From Erythrophleum ivorense (taxonomy: Eukaryota > Streptophyta > Magnoliopsida > Fabales > Fabaceae), in assembly GCA_026724425.1 (NCBI GenBank), contig JAIUCV010000001.1, positions 16,474,556 through 16,538,555 on the forward strand: a DNA stretch of 64,000 bases, given 5' to 3'. The first letter of the stretch is position 1, and every line of letters starts with the position of its first letter. The notes under the pieces are model-generated. The model worked only from the letters and a program-made list of their open reading frames with translations. It did not search any database and was not told the DNA's origin. Below, one piece after another: positions 11,081 through 23,803 of the stretch. The position numbers and the translations under genes were made by a program.

Positions 11081-12366
11081 CATAATATTTGTTTTCTCTG
11101 TAAATGCACAAAACTCATTAGATATAAAAGTAAGTCCCTTAAAAATGAATAATTTAAGGACAAATAAAATTTTAAATAATGAAAAATGAAGATTTAAGGT
11201 TTGAGTTGCCCTGAAACTCAATCCAAATAAGCTAGAAAAGTTTGTGAAAGAAAGTTAAGACATTTTTGTAATTTTTGGCAATTTTGAAAAACTCATAAGA
11301 GGATTTTTTAAATAAAAAATTTGAGTTTTCCAAAGTTCTTAGAAGCCTTAAAAATCATGGGAATATCTAAAATAGTTAAAACCCCTCCGGTGAGTGATTT
11401 TTGGTCGTCGGTTGACCGAAACTATTAGAATGATTTCAAATCCAATTTGGGTGAAACCAAAGGCATTTTATAAGTTAGATGACCTAAATTTACGATAGAA
11501 AAGATGATTCTAAAAAATGAGTTAAACGGAGAAACTATGGTTATGGACTAAAATGAAAAGTTAAAAAAGTATGTTAACTTTACCTTTTGGCTTTTAAAAT
11601 GTCCAACCACTTACTCTAACCCTTAACCATGATTTTGCTGGTCTAAAATAGAGCTAAGAAAGAGCTCCAAAGACACACAAGAGGAGGGGGAAAGAAGAAG
11701 AAGAAAGACCAAGAAAAAGGTAAAAGTCCAAGACTATCTCATGCTTCTTCCTTCCCTAGCCATGTCCTTCCTTTTCTCCTCTCTTTTCCTATGATTTTGC
11801 TAAACTAATTGAGGCTGAAACATGACTGATTTAGTAGGAAGAGGAGAGGAATTGAAAGGAATTATATAAGCCTAGAAAGTACTCTTGAAGAAGCTTAAAA
11901 CCAAGGTAAGATCGATGGCTTTCTTTTGCCTATTCTTGGTTGTTTTTTTCATGGGAATTTCATCTAGAATCTAACCCATTAAGGAAAGAATTAATTCAAG
12001 TCTTAGCATGTTAGAAATAAGGAATTTAGAGTAAAAGAAATAGGAATTTCCAATTGAAAGCAAAAGAGAAGTAATAAAATGCAAGTTGTGCTACCTAAAG
12101 AGTTTAAGTTGCAAATGGAAATCTGAAGCTTTCTAAGGGTCACATAGCCTATCTAAGAGTATGTAAGAGTTCTTAAGACATTTAAGAAGCTTCACAAGTG
12201 GCTAATTGCACAAGAAAATGAACAAAGCTTCCTCGGCAACAAAATGTTCCATGTCTCGACCTAGGCTACTTAAAGCACCTAGGGAGTGCTTGAAATTTTT
12301 CTAAAGGTAAAATGAGACTAGATATGATAGAAGAACATTAAATGAGGCATTGAAAAAAAATTAGAA

Positions 12367-15239
12367 TGTGACGACCCCAACTTCTAATCATTGTAATTAA
12401 AGTAAAATACGTGATTAATAACTATAAATCAAGGTTACAAGACATTATGACTAATTACATTTGAAAAAGGTAAGGAAATTTGAACTGTAATGTTACTAGA
12501 GTCATCAACTAAATAAATACAAGCATTCATGTACACAAAGGAAACAAACGCTCATTTATAGGCCTTTAATTCTATTACCCATTAATTCTAACTCATAAGA
12601 ATCTTCTACTAATATTTCTAAGTCATCCCTTGAGGTTACCATATGAAAAACTAAGATTTCTAGGTTAAAATGAGAGTTTGGGATCATTAGCCACAGCTAA
12701 ATGCCCTTGCACCATAGCCAATTGCTCTTGGGTTCACTCTTTATCTTTACATGTCACCGTGGTGAGTTGGAGCTTCATCGTGGCTAACTTACATGGTGTT
12801 GCGGCGAGGAAGCCTCCTGGAACCTACCTCGCTCGCCTTTCGCTATTGGCCGCGGTCAATTCCCTATTTTATCGTGGCTAATTCCTCTTCGGAACGCCTG
12901 ACAAATTCTTACAAAAGTTTACCGCAGCTAAATGGGCCGCGACAAATTCCTTCTGGATGACCCCTAATTTTGCCTCTCATATTTCGTTGTGGCTAATTCC
13001 ACTTTTCACCACGACGATTTACTCTCTGGTACTCTCCCTGGGCAACTTCGCCTCTATTGGCCATGGCTAATAATATTTTGGCTGCGGCAAAATGCCTTCT
13101 GATCCTAACCTAAAATCTTGTCTCATACTCTCCACTCTCCCTCCAATGACACCTTAATGCCACTCTACCTTAATTGTGTGGCTCCAATAGCTTTCATTAG
13201 CCTAATTTACCTAGCTTATCTATCGTTACTAGTTCAAGACTTAAATATTAATTTCTACTCCTCCAACTACCCTATATCAGCAAGTCCATAGAGTAATAAC
13301 AGTAAAAGTTCATGAACTATCAACCATTATCATTTAATACATATTCCATTAGAGATTCTATACATCACTTATTCAAATCAACAATCTAATATATATCCCA
13401 TGATGACATTTCCAATAGTAAACCATATCATGAATTCAACAAAGTTCATACATCAGATACTAATGGTTCATACACCCAAAACCAAGCTATAATACGACTT
13501 AACTCCTTAATAGATACATTTCAACTAATCAAAATAAAAACTCCTACACTTGGAAATATGATTACATGATGATGCTATATAAAATATTAACAAAATTGCA
13601 TTTATTATCTCAGATTAGCCTAAGTGTAGCTTCTTTCACACATGGCTAAATCTCATGGAGTTTCATTCACTTGTTTCCCCTTATCCTTACCCGAAGGGCC
13701 TTCACTTGAAAGTATAATCTCATGAAACGGGGTGAGATACAAATCTCAGTAATCAAGGTAAATTCCATTCGTATATTCTAGTTTAATCAACATATATGCA
13801 TGATTTCACATAAGCATCAGAAAACATACCAGTCATATTAGTAAATGAAATAATTAGGCTATTTATGATTACTATCCATACTAACAATCACAATTTCATA
13901 TGTTATAGGCCAATAACACCAAGAAAGGCCCATCCATAGCACCTACTCCCCATTGAGCACAACCAAGGCTCAGTGCATCTAAGGTCTGATAATAACCCAG
14001 TATCCGATCGAAGCACATGCATGGGTGGCAGTCGCACCATAGCTCCACCATGGACTCACAAGGTCCAATCACATATAACAGATAGCCAACCAATTCATTT
14101 AGCATCAAAATCATAATCATGCAGTAAATACAAAATTAAAATAGACATATGCATGGAATTAGCATAAAAACTTGGTTATCTCACTCTATAAATAATTGAA
14201 AAGCCACCAACAGTGCCAAAATTTCCCTATAACCATAACATCAAAAGATTACTACTTTAAATCATAATGTATAGCAATAACAAGTACCTAAGGAATTAAA
14301 ATACTAATGGCTACCCAGAAGATGCTTACCCAGCCACTACAAATCCTCAAATTCAGATTGAATATGGCCTCTACCAGAAACTTCAATATATCACCCAAAT
14401 TCCTAAGCAAATTCGTATAGAATTTATACCCATACTATAAATCAACTATAGGGATCTTAAACCAGCAGAAAGTACAATAGAATGGAGAGTTTACACTTAC
14501 CCAATGTCCCTCCTAGCCTCTACCTCCTAAAATCCTCTAGGAAAATATCAAATAACCACATTTCAGATTTTGGGTATGGTGAAAATGCTCCAAATGAGAA
14601 ACTAATTAGGTCAAATTGAAGAGAAAGAGAAGGAGATTAAGTTATATAACAAGTACCTTGACTGATTTTAAGCTTAGAAGTGAGAAATAGTAGATTTCTT
14701 GCCCCAAACCCTAGCCTTCCTTCAAACCTCTGAAAATGAGTTGTGTTTGTGTTTCAGCAAAATGTGGAGGGGCTAAAGTGTTTAGGGTTTTAGTTAGGTT
14801 GAATTTGGGTCTAACATGGGTTATGAGTTGACCCAAAGGTATAATTGCAAGTGAGTTCTGATTTAAATCTTATTGGGCCAACTTTAATGTATTGGGTTAT
14901 AGAAATTTAATTGGGCCAGACCAAATTTAAAGAACTTAATTGATTTAGGTTTGCATAAAGGTTATTGGGCTATCACTAGGTACTCTCTCTTAGGTCAAGT
15001 TTCGTAATAAAAGGTTGGGTCTGCACCTAAAATTATTGGACCTCAATTAGTCCTTAACCTTGGCTTACTTAATTTAATTTAGGTTTAGATGGGGTTTATA
15101 ACTTAATTAAATTTCAAACTCATATTAATAATTTATCTTTCTAAAATTTTTATTCACTTAACTTACCCAATTATCTCATTTAATTATTTTTAATTAACCT
15201 AAATCCATGATTAACACCTTAATTAATTTTGGGATGTCA
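12367..15239 (-). mobile_element. Minus-strand solo LTR of a different family (2873 bp)
   Basis: The LTR 5' end is at 15239 on the minus strand (tgacatccc) and its 3' end at 12367 (...ggggtcgtcaca). It interrupts a continuous LTR: the sequence before 12367 and after 15244 joins to match uninterrupted copies (for example 55077-55110). The flanks tagaa and taaat are only a partial target-site match. It carries the minus-strand hairpin tgagatacaaatctca at 13733-13748. The ORFs at 12678 and 13896 lie inside it and show no domain. Confidence 0.78.
12675..13090. repeat. Degenerate CCRYGGCTAATTCC repeat cluster
   Basis: Over about 400 bp a short motif recurs at irregular spacing on both strands: tagccacagctaaat, catcgtggctaac, ggccgcggtcaattcc, tatcgtggctaattcc, gggccgcgacaaattcc, cgttgtggctaattcc, ggctgcggcaaaatgcc. 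It is markedly richer in GC and CpG than its surroundings. Confidence 0.75.
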
Positions 15240-17464
15240 TAAATTATGAGATGGAGGTATAGGCTCCATAATGAGACATTGAGAAGCAACTAATATGTAG
15301 GCTCCTTAGAATAAAATTGTGATGACTCCAAGGAGTCTAACTATAGTCAAAAGACTAGAATTGAGTGATCAATGGGAGCTATGATCATGAAATCCAAAGG
15401 TTGCTTCATTATGTTTTGTATGGAAGCATAATGGAGTCATATAAGAAAATAGCATAGTATAGGGCTTGTGAGAAGTTAGGGCTTGTTTCCATGATCTAAA
15501 TATGTCTTGCTTGATGTGTTTAGGCCAAAAAAACCAAGGGTCATGGCTTAGCTAAAAAGGGGGAGAAGAATTTCAAGAGAAAAGTGTGCACAATTACTCC
15601 ATGGGAGCTCTCTAACCTTTCTTATACATTTTTGGATATTTTCTTATCCTTAGATATGTGTATGTATGTTTATGCCATAAGAAATGTTTCTAGCTATTTC
15701 CTACATGCTATGGAACCATGATGATCTTGAAATGTGTTTTATGAATATGTTTTAGCTTGAATGGGTATGATGATGCCAAAAGTCCCTAGAATTGGATAAG
15801 ACCAAACCAAAAGTCTCAAGAAGAGTGAGCTTAGTCAAAATCCCCTTAAAAATTGGTGAGGCAAATTAAAAGTCTCAAGGAAAATGAGTGAGACTAAACC
15901 AATGCCCTTGAGAGCCTATTTATGAGTTTCTTGAACATGGAAAATGTTATTTATATGTTCACTAGTAGCTTGAAAGCCATGCATGCATTCTTTGGCATGT
16001 ATATGCACCCATTATATATGTTTGAAAGGGTTAAGAGCTATTGAAATTCTTTGAATCTCATTCTTCTCCCTCCATATGCTTATTCATATCTAGGTGAGCC
16101 AAAAAGTCTAAGGAAAGGAGACCAAATGCATTGGAGTATGATACTTTGATAGGGAAGTAGTTAATGAGTTGTTTTAAGGACATATTGGTGTCACGAAATG
16201 TATTCATATGGGATATATGAGATGTAATCATTTGAACAAGTTTGAATATATATATGTATGAATCTTGGAGCTATATGTATGGAAATGTGAGATTTTGCCA
16301 CCCATATGCTAGTATGTATATGTGTATGGATGCAACTGACATGGTGAGTTTAAGCCCCATGATGTTTAGAACCATTTAAGATGCTTCCCTAGGTTGTGTT
16401 TATGCTATGGCACATACTTAAGTGGCTATGGTATATTAAGAAGAACATTTGGTGCCACTTTGACCCAATTATAGTGCTAAAAGTGACCAAATCTTGAGCT
16501 TAACCCCAAACTGACCAAATAAAAAAATTTTCCCATGAAATTTGGCATGAATATAAATCTCATCTAGATCTTTTCACAAAGTTAAATAATGCCTAATTTG
16601 GAACTCTAGAGAATTTATTATGATTTTTAAAAGTTGAAAAAATTATACTGATATGGTAACATCACTATTCATATAGTCAATTTATATTTCTGTATCAAAA
16701 GTGGAACAAATGATGTCCAATGTGATAAAATTTTATAACATAAACTAAACATTATAAGCTTTCTATAGCCACTAAGATCAATTCATTTGGAGCTCTGTAA
16801 CGAGAGAACCAAAATTTTGAAGTTGTATGACAATACGAGTTATACAGCTCAATCTCTAGTACTATTCTATCAATTTCTAAAAGCTTAAGGCCATTGCATT
16901 GATCTGGAATTATTTTTATTCATTAGTTAATATTTAGAGCTTTTTAGAATGGTATGATTTATTTGATTTTGATTTTTTTTTAGAATTAATTATGAATTTT
17001 CAAATTTTATATTAGAAATCTGGCCTATTAACCCGAGACCAAATGTTGGTTTTGGAAGGTATGGCTCCAAACCAGTGATGCATGAGTTAAATGATGATGA
17101 TTATAACTTGAATGAATATGTTATGGATAGGAAATGATATGAATGAGTTCATATGGTCCCTAAAACCATGAATCATGTATATAGCCTTCAAAGTACTTAA
17201 TTATCCATGTATGAAAACACATGCTTTATCACAAATGTGGTCCCATATGCTTGAGATGAATATGGATGTATTATTTCTAATATGTATGAGTATGTCATGG
17301 ATGAAAATGAGTTAAGAAAAATTTAAATAACTCATGTGGGCAAAATTGAACAATCTCAGTATCCATACGCTAAATTTCAGGTACTTAAATATACAAACCC
17401 CTTTTGAATAAATATATAATGCTTAACTAGTATAGTATGGGGTGTATAAAATTAAGGTATTATA

Positions 17465-18725
17465 ACTTAGATGGAAAGAATGGTTTTTCTCATTATAAAT
17501 TCTTAGTGCAACATATCAAAGCATACCTTTTTTAAGACCACCTACCATCAATTTGATCACTTCTCAAAAACAAGTCCCATTAATTCTTATGACTCACATA
17601 GTTTTAAGATGTACTCATTTCTCTGTTGTAGCCCTAGCAAATACCCAGAAAAATACTCCCTTCCTTGTTGAAAAACTCCTGCTAAAGTAAAAGCATTGGC
17701 AAACAAGTCTTTGTTCTACTATCTTTACCTCACTTCCAACATACCAAAATTCCTAAATATCTTTCTTATTTTAATAAGAGAGTTCTTTACCTTATTCTCA
17801 TTAATATCTATGTTGATCTTCCTGATGAACTTTTATGGTACCTTTGGTCATTAATGGCCCTATACTCAAGAACAATTAAAGTCCATCCTTTGCTCACTTT
17901 CAATTTCCTTTGTCAACCTACAAATAAAAATTCCAACTTTTAGAATCTTCTTAAATGGTTTTGCCCTTTACAATGGTGGTATGAAGAGCTCTAGAGCAAT
18001 TAAAGTCTAATAAGTTTTATGGTACTTTTGGTCATTAACAGCCCCATACTCAAGAGCAATTAAAGTCCATCCTTTGCTCACTTTCAATTTCCTTTATTAA
18101 CCCACAAATAAAAATTCTAGGCCATGGAATCTTCTTAAATGGTTTTGTCCTTTACAATGGTGGTGTGAAGAGCTCCAAAAGGTCATGACCACTTATCGCC
18201 TAGCTTGGAAACCTCTTAAAGAATAAATAGCAATAAGAATTTTTATCTTCCACAAGCCCTATCACATGGTAGTGATAATGTCTTATGGACTCGAAATCAA
18301 GCCTAGCTCTGGAATACCTTTGCAAACTGGTCCAATCAAAGAGTTGATGCTCTAAGATACTTAAAAATGATTCAATATGAAGTAAACAAATTTCTTAGCC
18401 TAATTAATCACATTTTTTGCACTTCCCTCGACTTAAAATCAAGAGAATTTATTTCAAGAGAATTTAGGATGCTAGACTATGACACCCTAGACTCTGAAAT
18501 TCATTATCCCAACCAAGTTCAAAGTTCTCATCAAGCCTGATGGTTTGATGAAGGCCAATTTCATCTTAAGATGTTCCCATGGAAGATTCTTAAGACCCTC
18601 ATGCTAAATGTGACATTAATAACTGGATTGCTAAGAGTCTCGAAAAGAGACACAAGGACTTGGGTAGTTTAGATAATAATCTCTCTCCTACTTATGATCC
18701 TATCCTCAGTAGGAATAAAGACTGA
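17465..18725 (+). pseudogene. Pararetrovirus polymerase C-terminal tail, copy 1
   Basis: Begins FSHYKFLVQHIKAY, which fits the end of the RNase H domain of caulimovirid Pol. The rest has no catalytic motif I know. The same sequence occurs on the minus strand at about 30240-31627, and in both copies a coding-like stretch persists to the block translating as SPTYDPILSRNK (near 18690-18720). Agreement in this frame between two diverged copies is the evidence for a coding origin. Many stops, plus a 184-bp tandem duplication found only here. Confidence 0.7.
17831..18190 (+). repeat. 184-bp tandem duplication in the viral tail
   Basis: Unit 1 is 17831-18014; unit 2 starts at 18015. Both begin ttttatggtac and carry 'attaaagtccatcctttg'. 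The second unit differs by scattered substitutions. Copy 2 (minus strand, about 30720-30900) has a single unit. Confidence 0.85.
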
Positions 18726-18905
18726 TAATGGAACTTGGTGTCACTTTATTATTATACTTAAAGTATATGTATTATCACTAATCCAGGTTGTCATGCTACT
18801 TTAGGATGTTATATTGCCTTAAGAAAAGTTACTTTTTACAAAAGCTATGCAATAATATTTGAATGTAGCAATAATGTTGCTTGTCTATTTGCTTCAGCCT
18901 TCAAT

Positions 18906-18914
18906 TATAAAAAA
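18906..18914 (+). promoter_or_regulatory. TATA-like box of the pararetrovirus, copy 1
   Basis: tataaaaaa followed by caaggcttgtgtaag. The position, between the polymerase tail and the movement-protein region, is where caulimovirids carry their single genomic-RNA promoter. The same box and flanks are present in copy 2 at 30001-30010 on the minus strand. No tRNA-Met primer site was recognised downstream. Confidence 0.55.
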
Positions 18915-19724
18915 CAAGGCTTGTGTAAGTTTATATCCAAGCTTTGAAGTATTTTGAAATCTAAGTTTCAATTTGAGTGTTTCTAGTATGACAGTTTTCT
19001 AAATCTCCTTCTTCCTTTGAAATCTTTTCTTCACAAAATTTCTTACTCTTATTTTGTCTAATATGAGTATGCTCTACACTTGCCTTTGTTAAAGGATCTG
19101 TGCATTAGAAAGTACTTATAAAGAAGAACAATATTATCAAAGAATTTTATCTTGTCTTATAATTTCATACATTGAAAAAGTGTGCCACCCGGTTTGCCAA
19201 AAAAGGGCTAGAAATGTGAGAATTCAAAAGGAAGTCTCCTGGATAGAGAGGTTTAACACCAACTAAAATTAGGATAAAATTTTAAATATTAGAAAATGTG
19301 GATTTGAGTCTTGACTTACCTAAAAATCGGAGCCAGAATGGTTCAAAAAATTTGCGAAAAGGCCAGTGACATTTTCGTAAATATAAGAACTTTTTGGAAA
19401 ACTCACATGAGGGCTTTTTAAATAGAAAATTTGAGTTATTCAAGGTTCTCAGAGGCCCTGAAAATCATGGAAAGCTTCGGGACAGTTAAAGTCCCTTTGG
19501 TGTATGTTTTCCAATGGCGGTGAGCCCGAACTTTGATTGATTTGTTCAAAAAAGTTTTAACTCTAATTTGAGTGATTCCAAAGGTATTTTATAAAATTAG
19601 GAATCTAAATTTTATGATGAAGAAGATGATTCTCAAAAAGGAGCTACAACGAATTAGAAACGAAAATGCCAAGACGAAGGGACAAAATGGGAATTTTTGT
19701 AATTGTTTAGTTCTTCAAGCTTCT

Positions 19725-19732
19725 TATAAAAA
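19725..19732 (+). promoter_or_regulatory. TATA-like box in the LTR
   Basis: tataaaaa lies about 120 bp before the GA-rich donor-like site. A comparable box sits at the same relative place in the LTRs at 55232 (55771-55779) and 1-741 (minus strand). Confidence 0.5.
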
Positions 19733-21039
19733 CATCCCCATCTACCCTCCTTCTTCACCTACTTTCTTTCGCCTAAAATACAGAAAAAAATAGCTCCTTA
19801 GGTGCACCAAGAAAGGGAGAAGAAGGAGGGAGAAAATTAAGAAAAAGGTAAGGGAATTTGAGAAATTTCACGCTCTTCCTCCTTCCAATCTTACTCCTTT
19901 CCCTCTAAGCTTTCCTTCCATGATTTTATTAAGTTGTTTGGTTCTATTTTGAGCCCAGAATAGAGGGGAAATTTTCAAAAATTGAAAAGAGGATTCAAGC
20001 AAAGGAAGAAGCATCAAAAGGGAGCTAGGAATCTAAGGTATTTTCTTGTTCTTATTGCTTTCTCGCCTTGCCTTCCTCTTGCATGTATTTCAGCCAAGAA
20101 TATAAAACATTTAGGGGAGGAAAGTTCTAATCTAAAACTAATTGGAAACCATGAAATTGGAGTGTGGGAACTAGGAATATACTAAGAAAATGCATGAAAA
20201 ACTAGTAGAAATCAAAAACGAAAAGTGTAGAGCCTTTGAGAGTTTTGTAAAAATTGACTTAGTATATGAATTCCCTAGGGTATGTAAGTGTTCCATTGAG
20301 CTCCTAAGACCTCTAGAAAGCCTTCCAAGTGGCCCTCCTATTAAGGAAAAATCAAAAGCTCCATGAACTCTTTCCTTGAGAGGTGTCTCAGCCTAGGCTA
20401 GCATAAAGGGTTAAGAAGTGTTTTAAATTATTCTAGCCTTGGTTTGGGATGTTATATGATGGTAGAAGATGGGAGGAACCCTTAGAAAAAATTTAGAAGC
20501 AATGAATGGGGAGATGAGGCAATGGCTTCCATAATGTGACCTTATGAAGCAACTTGTGTCTAGGCTTTTGGAAGTGAGCGTGTGAGGGCTCCAAGGACCT
20601 TAAATGAGATCAAGAGATTTAGATATGAGAAGAGAATGGAGCCAAGAACTTGAATTATGGTGGTTGCTTCATTAGGCCATTAATGAAGCCATTATGTGAC
20701 CATTAAGCAAAGGGTGTGTTCTTAAGTGTAAGTTTAATGTCCTAACTTGTTCCAAAAGTATAATTAAGTGCTGTTTATTGTGGCTAGGCCAAGAAAACCA
20801 ACTCCAACTAGTTATGCCTGTGGAACCAAGAAAGGGAAGGAATAAACTAAAGAAAGGCTTGCATAAATACTGAGGTAACTCTCCACCTCATTCTTCTTGC
20901 ATTCTTGTGTATATGTATATCATTGTGTGCTTGTATATGTTTATATGACTTGAGAACATGCCCCATGTGATACTTTGAGATTACATTAGTACCAATATGT
21001 TGTTTTGAATGTTAATGATTGTAGAAATAGCTCATAAGG

Positions 21040-21225
21040 GTGAGGTGATGCTAAAAGTCCCTTAATATGGATAAGGAGATGCCAAAAGTCCTAAGGCATA
21101 GGTGAAACTAGGCTAAAAGTCTCTTGGAAGGGTGAGGCTAAGTCAAAAGCCCCTAAGCCAAGGGTGAGGCAAATCCAAAAGTCTTAGAAATGGGGTGAGG
21201 TAAGACCAAAAGTCCCTAGAGCCTA
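21040..21225 (+). repeat. LTR minisatellite, solo LTR 19181
   Basis: Six units of about 30 bp built on gtgaggc...ccaaaagtccct. Confidence 0.85.
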
Positions 21226-22810
21226 CTTTTGAATTTGATAAGAAATGGTGGCATGAAAGTGTATCATTTTGCATGTTTATGTTTAAGACATCTTCCAAAA
21301 GTGTGCCTTTAATATATGTATGCCTTGAATGTGTGTATAAATGGGTGTGTGAGCTATTGAAATTCCATGAATCTCATTCCCCTCCTTTTCCCTTCTTAAA
21401 ATATCTAGGTGGTGCTCAAGAATAAAAGAATGCAGGCCAATGAGCCTAATATGTCATACTTTGTTAGTTATGTAATTCTAATTGTAGTTGAATGCTAAAA
21501 TAAGCTTGTACATATTATTTTTGAGATGCACGACCTTAAGCAAATACAAAATGATGTATGAATGTTGTATAAACCTTTATGGCACCAAAGCAATGTAAAT
21601 ATGTAAATTGCCTCTTTGGTAGCTTATGTGCATTAGTGTATAGGTGGATGTGGGATAGCCAAATTGAGATACATGGTATTTGAGACCACTTGGGTAGTAC
21701 CTACAAGTTGTATTTGTGCTTTTAAACTTGCCCAAGAGGTGCCAAACCATTGGAAAAGCCATTTGGACAAACTTAACACCTTATAGGAACCAAAATTGAC
21801 CATTTGTGAGGCTATGTCACTTTTTATCCAAATGAACTCTTCTTGGTCTAAAATTTGGCATGCATCTAGCGTTTGTTGAGAGCTTTTCAGAAAGGTAAAA
21901 TGTAGAATATTTAGAGGTCTAGGGAATATCTAGCGAATTTTTGAAGTTGAAAATTTTTCTAGTTTTGGTCAGCGTACTATTCATTCTGGTTTGAAATGAA
22001 ATTTTGTCATTCATATGGCAAACGATGTCCAATTACTATGAAATTTTACAAGCAAAAACTAGACCTTCCTAATAACTTGTTCCAATTAGACCTTAATTGG
22101 ATGTCTAGAGAGAGATATATAAATTTTTAAAGTTGTTGTCCAGTTTCAGGCCCACAATTAGACTCATAGTACTGTTTGATTGATTTTTGGGATCTAAATG
22201 CATCTGGATTGGTTTAGACTTACTTTTTTCCTCTAGATAACATCCGTAGCTTTCCATATTAGTATCATTTGTATGGATTAGATTTTTTTGGAATTAATTA
22301 TGAATTTCTAAAGATTATATCAGTAATCTGTATCAGTATCAGAGGGCAGTTGGACCTTTAGGCCTTTTTCATTGTCAAACGTGGTCTAAATGCTTTGTTC
22401 ATGGCTTGAATTTATTTTTACATAAAGCTAACACTTAGAGATTTCTAGAAAGCTATGGTCTAGTATATTTTGATTTTTTTTACATTTAGTTATGATTTTT
22501 CAAAGTTGCTCATGAAATCTACCACATGCTATTCACAAGATTAAGTGAAAATTTCGGGGGTTTTGACTTGCAAACCATGGATTCCTTGATAAATTGAGTT
22601 GATTGTGATTTATTCTAATAATAAATGACTAGGGAATATTTTTGGATAATCCATAAGGCCCACATAACGCTACTTGAGAAAAATTAACCCCAAGGTAATG
22701 CGATAAAGTGCATGACAATGTGATTTTTCTTAATAATTCCCTATGAACATGCACATAATTATCTTGAATGGAAGGATATACTAGGAGGAAATATATGGTG
22801 TGACAAAAAG

Positions 22811-23120
22811 TGTCCATGCATACCAGGAAGAGGATTCTATTGATTCTAATTGGAGTACTAAAATAGAATTTTATGATGTGTAAGACTAAATCCTAATTCA
22901 CTAAAGGATAGATGAAAATAACATTATCTTAGAATACTATGTTATTATTGCTATCTTTTAACCCTAAAAGAAAAGGCTAAATTAGATAGGATAGCAAAGC
23001 CTCTTACTTTCTAAGGTAGTGGTTTTTTTTTATGATCCTCATTCCCCTTGAATAGTATAAGAGCCTATTTTCTCAAAATAAGAGGAAGAAATAGAAAAAA
23101 GGAGAGAAAGTAAGAAGATT
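22811..23120 (+). pseudogene. Pararetrovirus N-terminal segment, copy 1
   Basis: Continues the virus after the solo LTR. Its first half is an inverted duplicate of about 29335-29600. Compared with copy 2 it lacks the part that encodes the first 18-residue repeat unit (see 29564-29752), so a deletion of roughly 130 bp sits at about 22815. No domain recognised. Confidence 0.6.
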
Positions 23121-23790
23121 TTCATTCCCATGAGTTCTCAACTAGAAACTTTTGAACTTGTCTGTCTCTCATCTTCCCTATCAATAATATTCCTTTTTCT
23201 CGTCTAAAAACCCTCTCCAATAAGATAGATAATCTTATTGAAATCACTAATGTTCCTGATAGCACCAAAATTGAAGAAACTTCTCTCCCTCTTCTCAACC
23301 CTTACTATATCTATTACCAAAGTAAGACCTTCACTAGTTCCATCAAGTGATTGATCACCAGAAGAAGTTTGCATGTCAAAGAAATTCTTTAGTGTTCTAA
23401 GCTAGACCATGTTGGTTTAGTATCAACACAATTTGAGCAGTATGTTACTATTGAAATCCCTCATGAACTCATTAACTATTAAAGAACTAGTGGATATACT
23501 TATATTCATTTGGGATCCATTAGAATGGTCCTTACACTGCATGGGAGAAAAGGCATAGCAGCAATAGCTAGAATAGCTTTCTTAGATACTAGCTATACTA
23601 GTTATAAAAATGCCATGGTTAGTACTATCTTCACCACTCTTGACATAGAAGTGTTATCCTAACCATCTTGCCAAATTATAATATCCAATTTGATGATCCA
23701 AGGTTCAAGATTATGGCCTTGATTTGCACTTTTCAAGTACTTTTGGAGAAGCCTTGGATGTAGCTACTGACTAACCATTCATCTAACAAT
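23120..23790 (+). pseudogene. Pararetrovirus movement protein (30K superfamily), broken
   Basis: Movement proteins enlarge plasmodesmata for cell-to-cell spread. In the frame starting at 23405 the translation gives YVTIEIPHELIN, a stop, then GYTYIHLGSIRMVL, GRKGIAAIARIAFLDTSYTS and AMVSTIFTTLD. The invariant LD dipeptide of the 30K family is at about 23582-23587. After a stop near 23660 the frame shifts; the other frame continues with DDPRFKIMALICTFQVLLEK, also typical of the C-terminal half of the core. There are several stops and at least one frameshift. Identification is confident from motif order. Confidence 0.85.
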
Positions 23791-23803
23791 CATTTAGATT
23801 CTT

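Larger units (their letters stand above)
11081..17464 (+). mobile_element. Right LTR of the truncated element, split by a solo LTR
   Basis: Starts cataatattt, a decayed TGTAACATTT, and ends ...ggtattata at about 17464, where pararetrovirus sequence begins. Without the insertion at 12367-15239 it is about 3.5 kb, the family-A size. It is closest by eye to the LTR at 53771: both share 'aatgaataatttaagg' near the start. Inside are donor-like AAAAAGG|TAAAAG at 11720, a second AAG|GTAAG at 11906, an acceptor-like GTGTTTAG ending at 15533, a minisatellite at about 15770-15910, a hairpin near 16042-16060 and an acceptor-like ATCTAG|GTG at 16093. Confidence 0.85.
19181..22805 (+). mobile_element. Solo LTR, family A (3625 bp), TSD AAAAG
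   Basis: Runs from tgtgccaccc to ...ggtgtgaca, flanked by aaaag at 19176-19180 and 22806-22810. The viral sequence is continuous across it: the joined flank matches the minus-strand copy near 29740-29765. Features: TATA-like tataaaaa at 19725-19732, donor-like AAAAAGG|TAAGG at 19848, acceptor-like GGCTAG ending at 20787, donor GAG|GTAACT at 20875, minisatellite at 21040-21225, hairpin near 21357-21376, acceptor ATCTAG|GTGG at 21408. Confidence 0.95.

Noticed and set aside
12678..12881. 67-codon ORF with high GC
   Set aside because: It coincides with the CCRYGGCTAATTCC repeat cluster inside a solo LTR and shows no domain or codon bias.
12362..15244. Perfect target-site duplication for the solo LTR 12367-15239
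   Set aside because: Flanks tagaa and taaat agree at only three of five positions; the insertion is supported by the interrupted host LTR instead.
18920..23120. A tRNA-Met primer site downstream of the viral TATA-like box
   Set aside because: I looked for tggtatcagagc-like sequence in both copies and saw none; it may be mutated or deleted.
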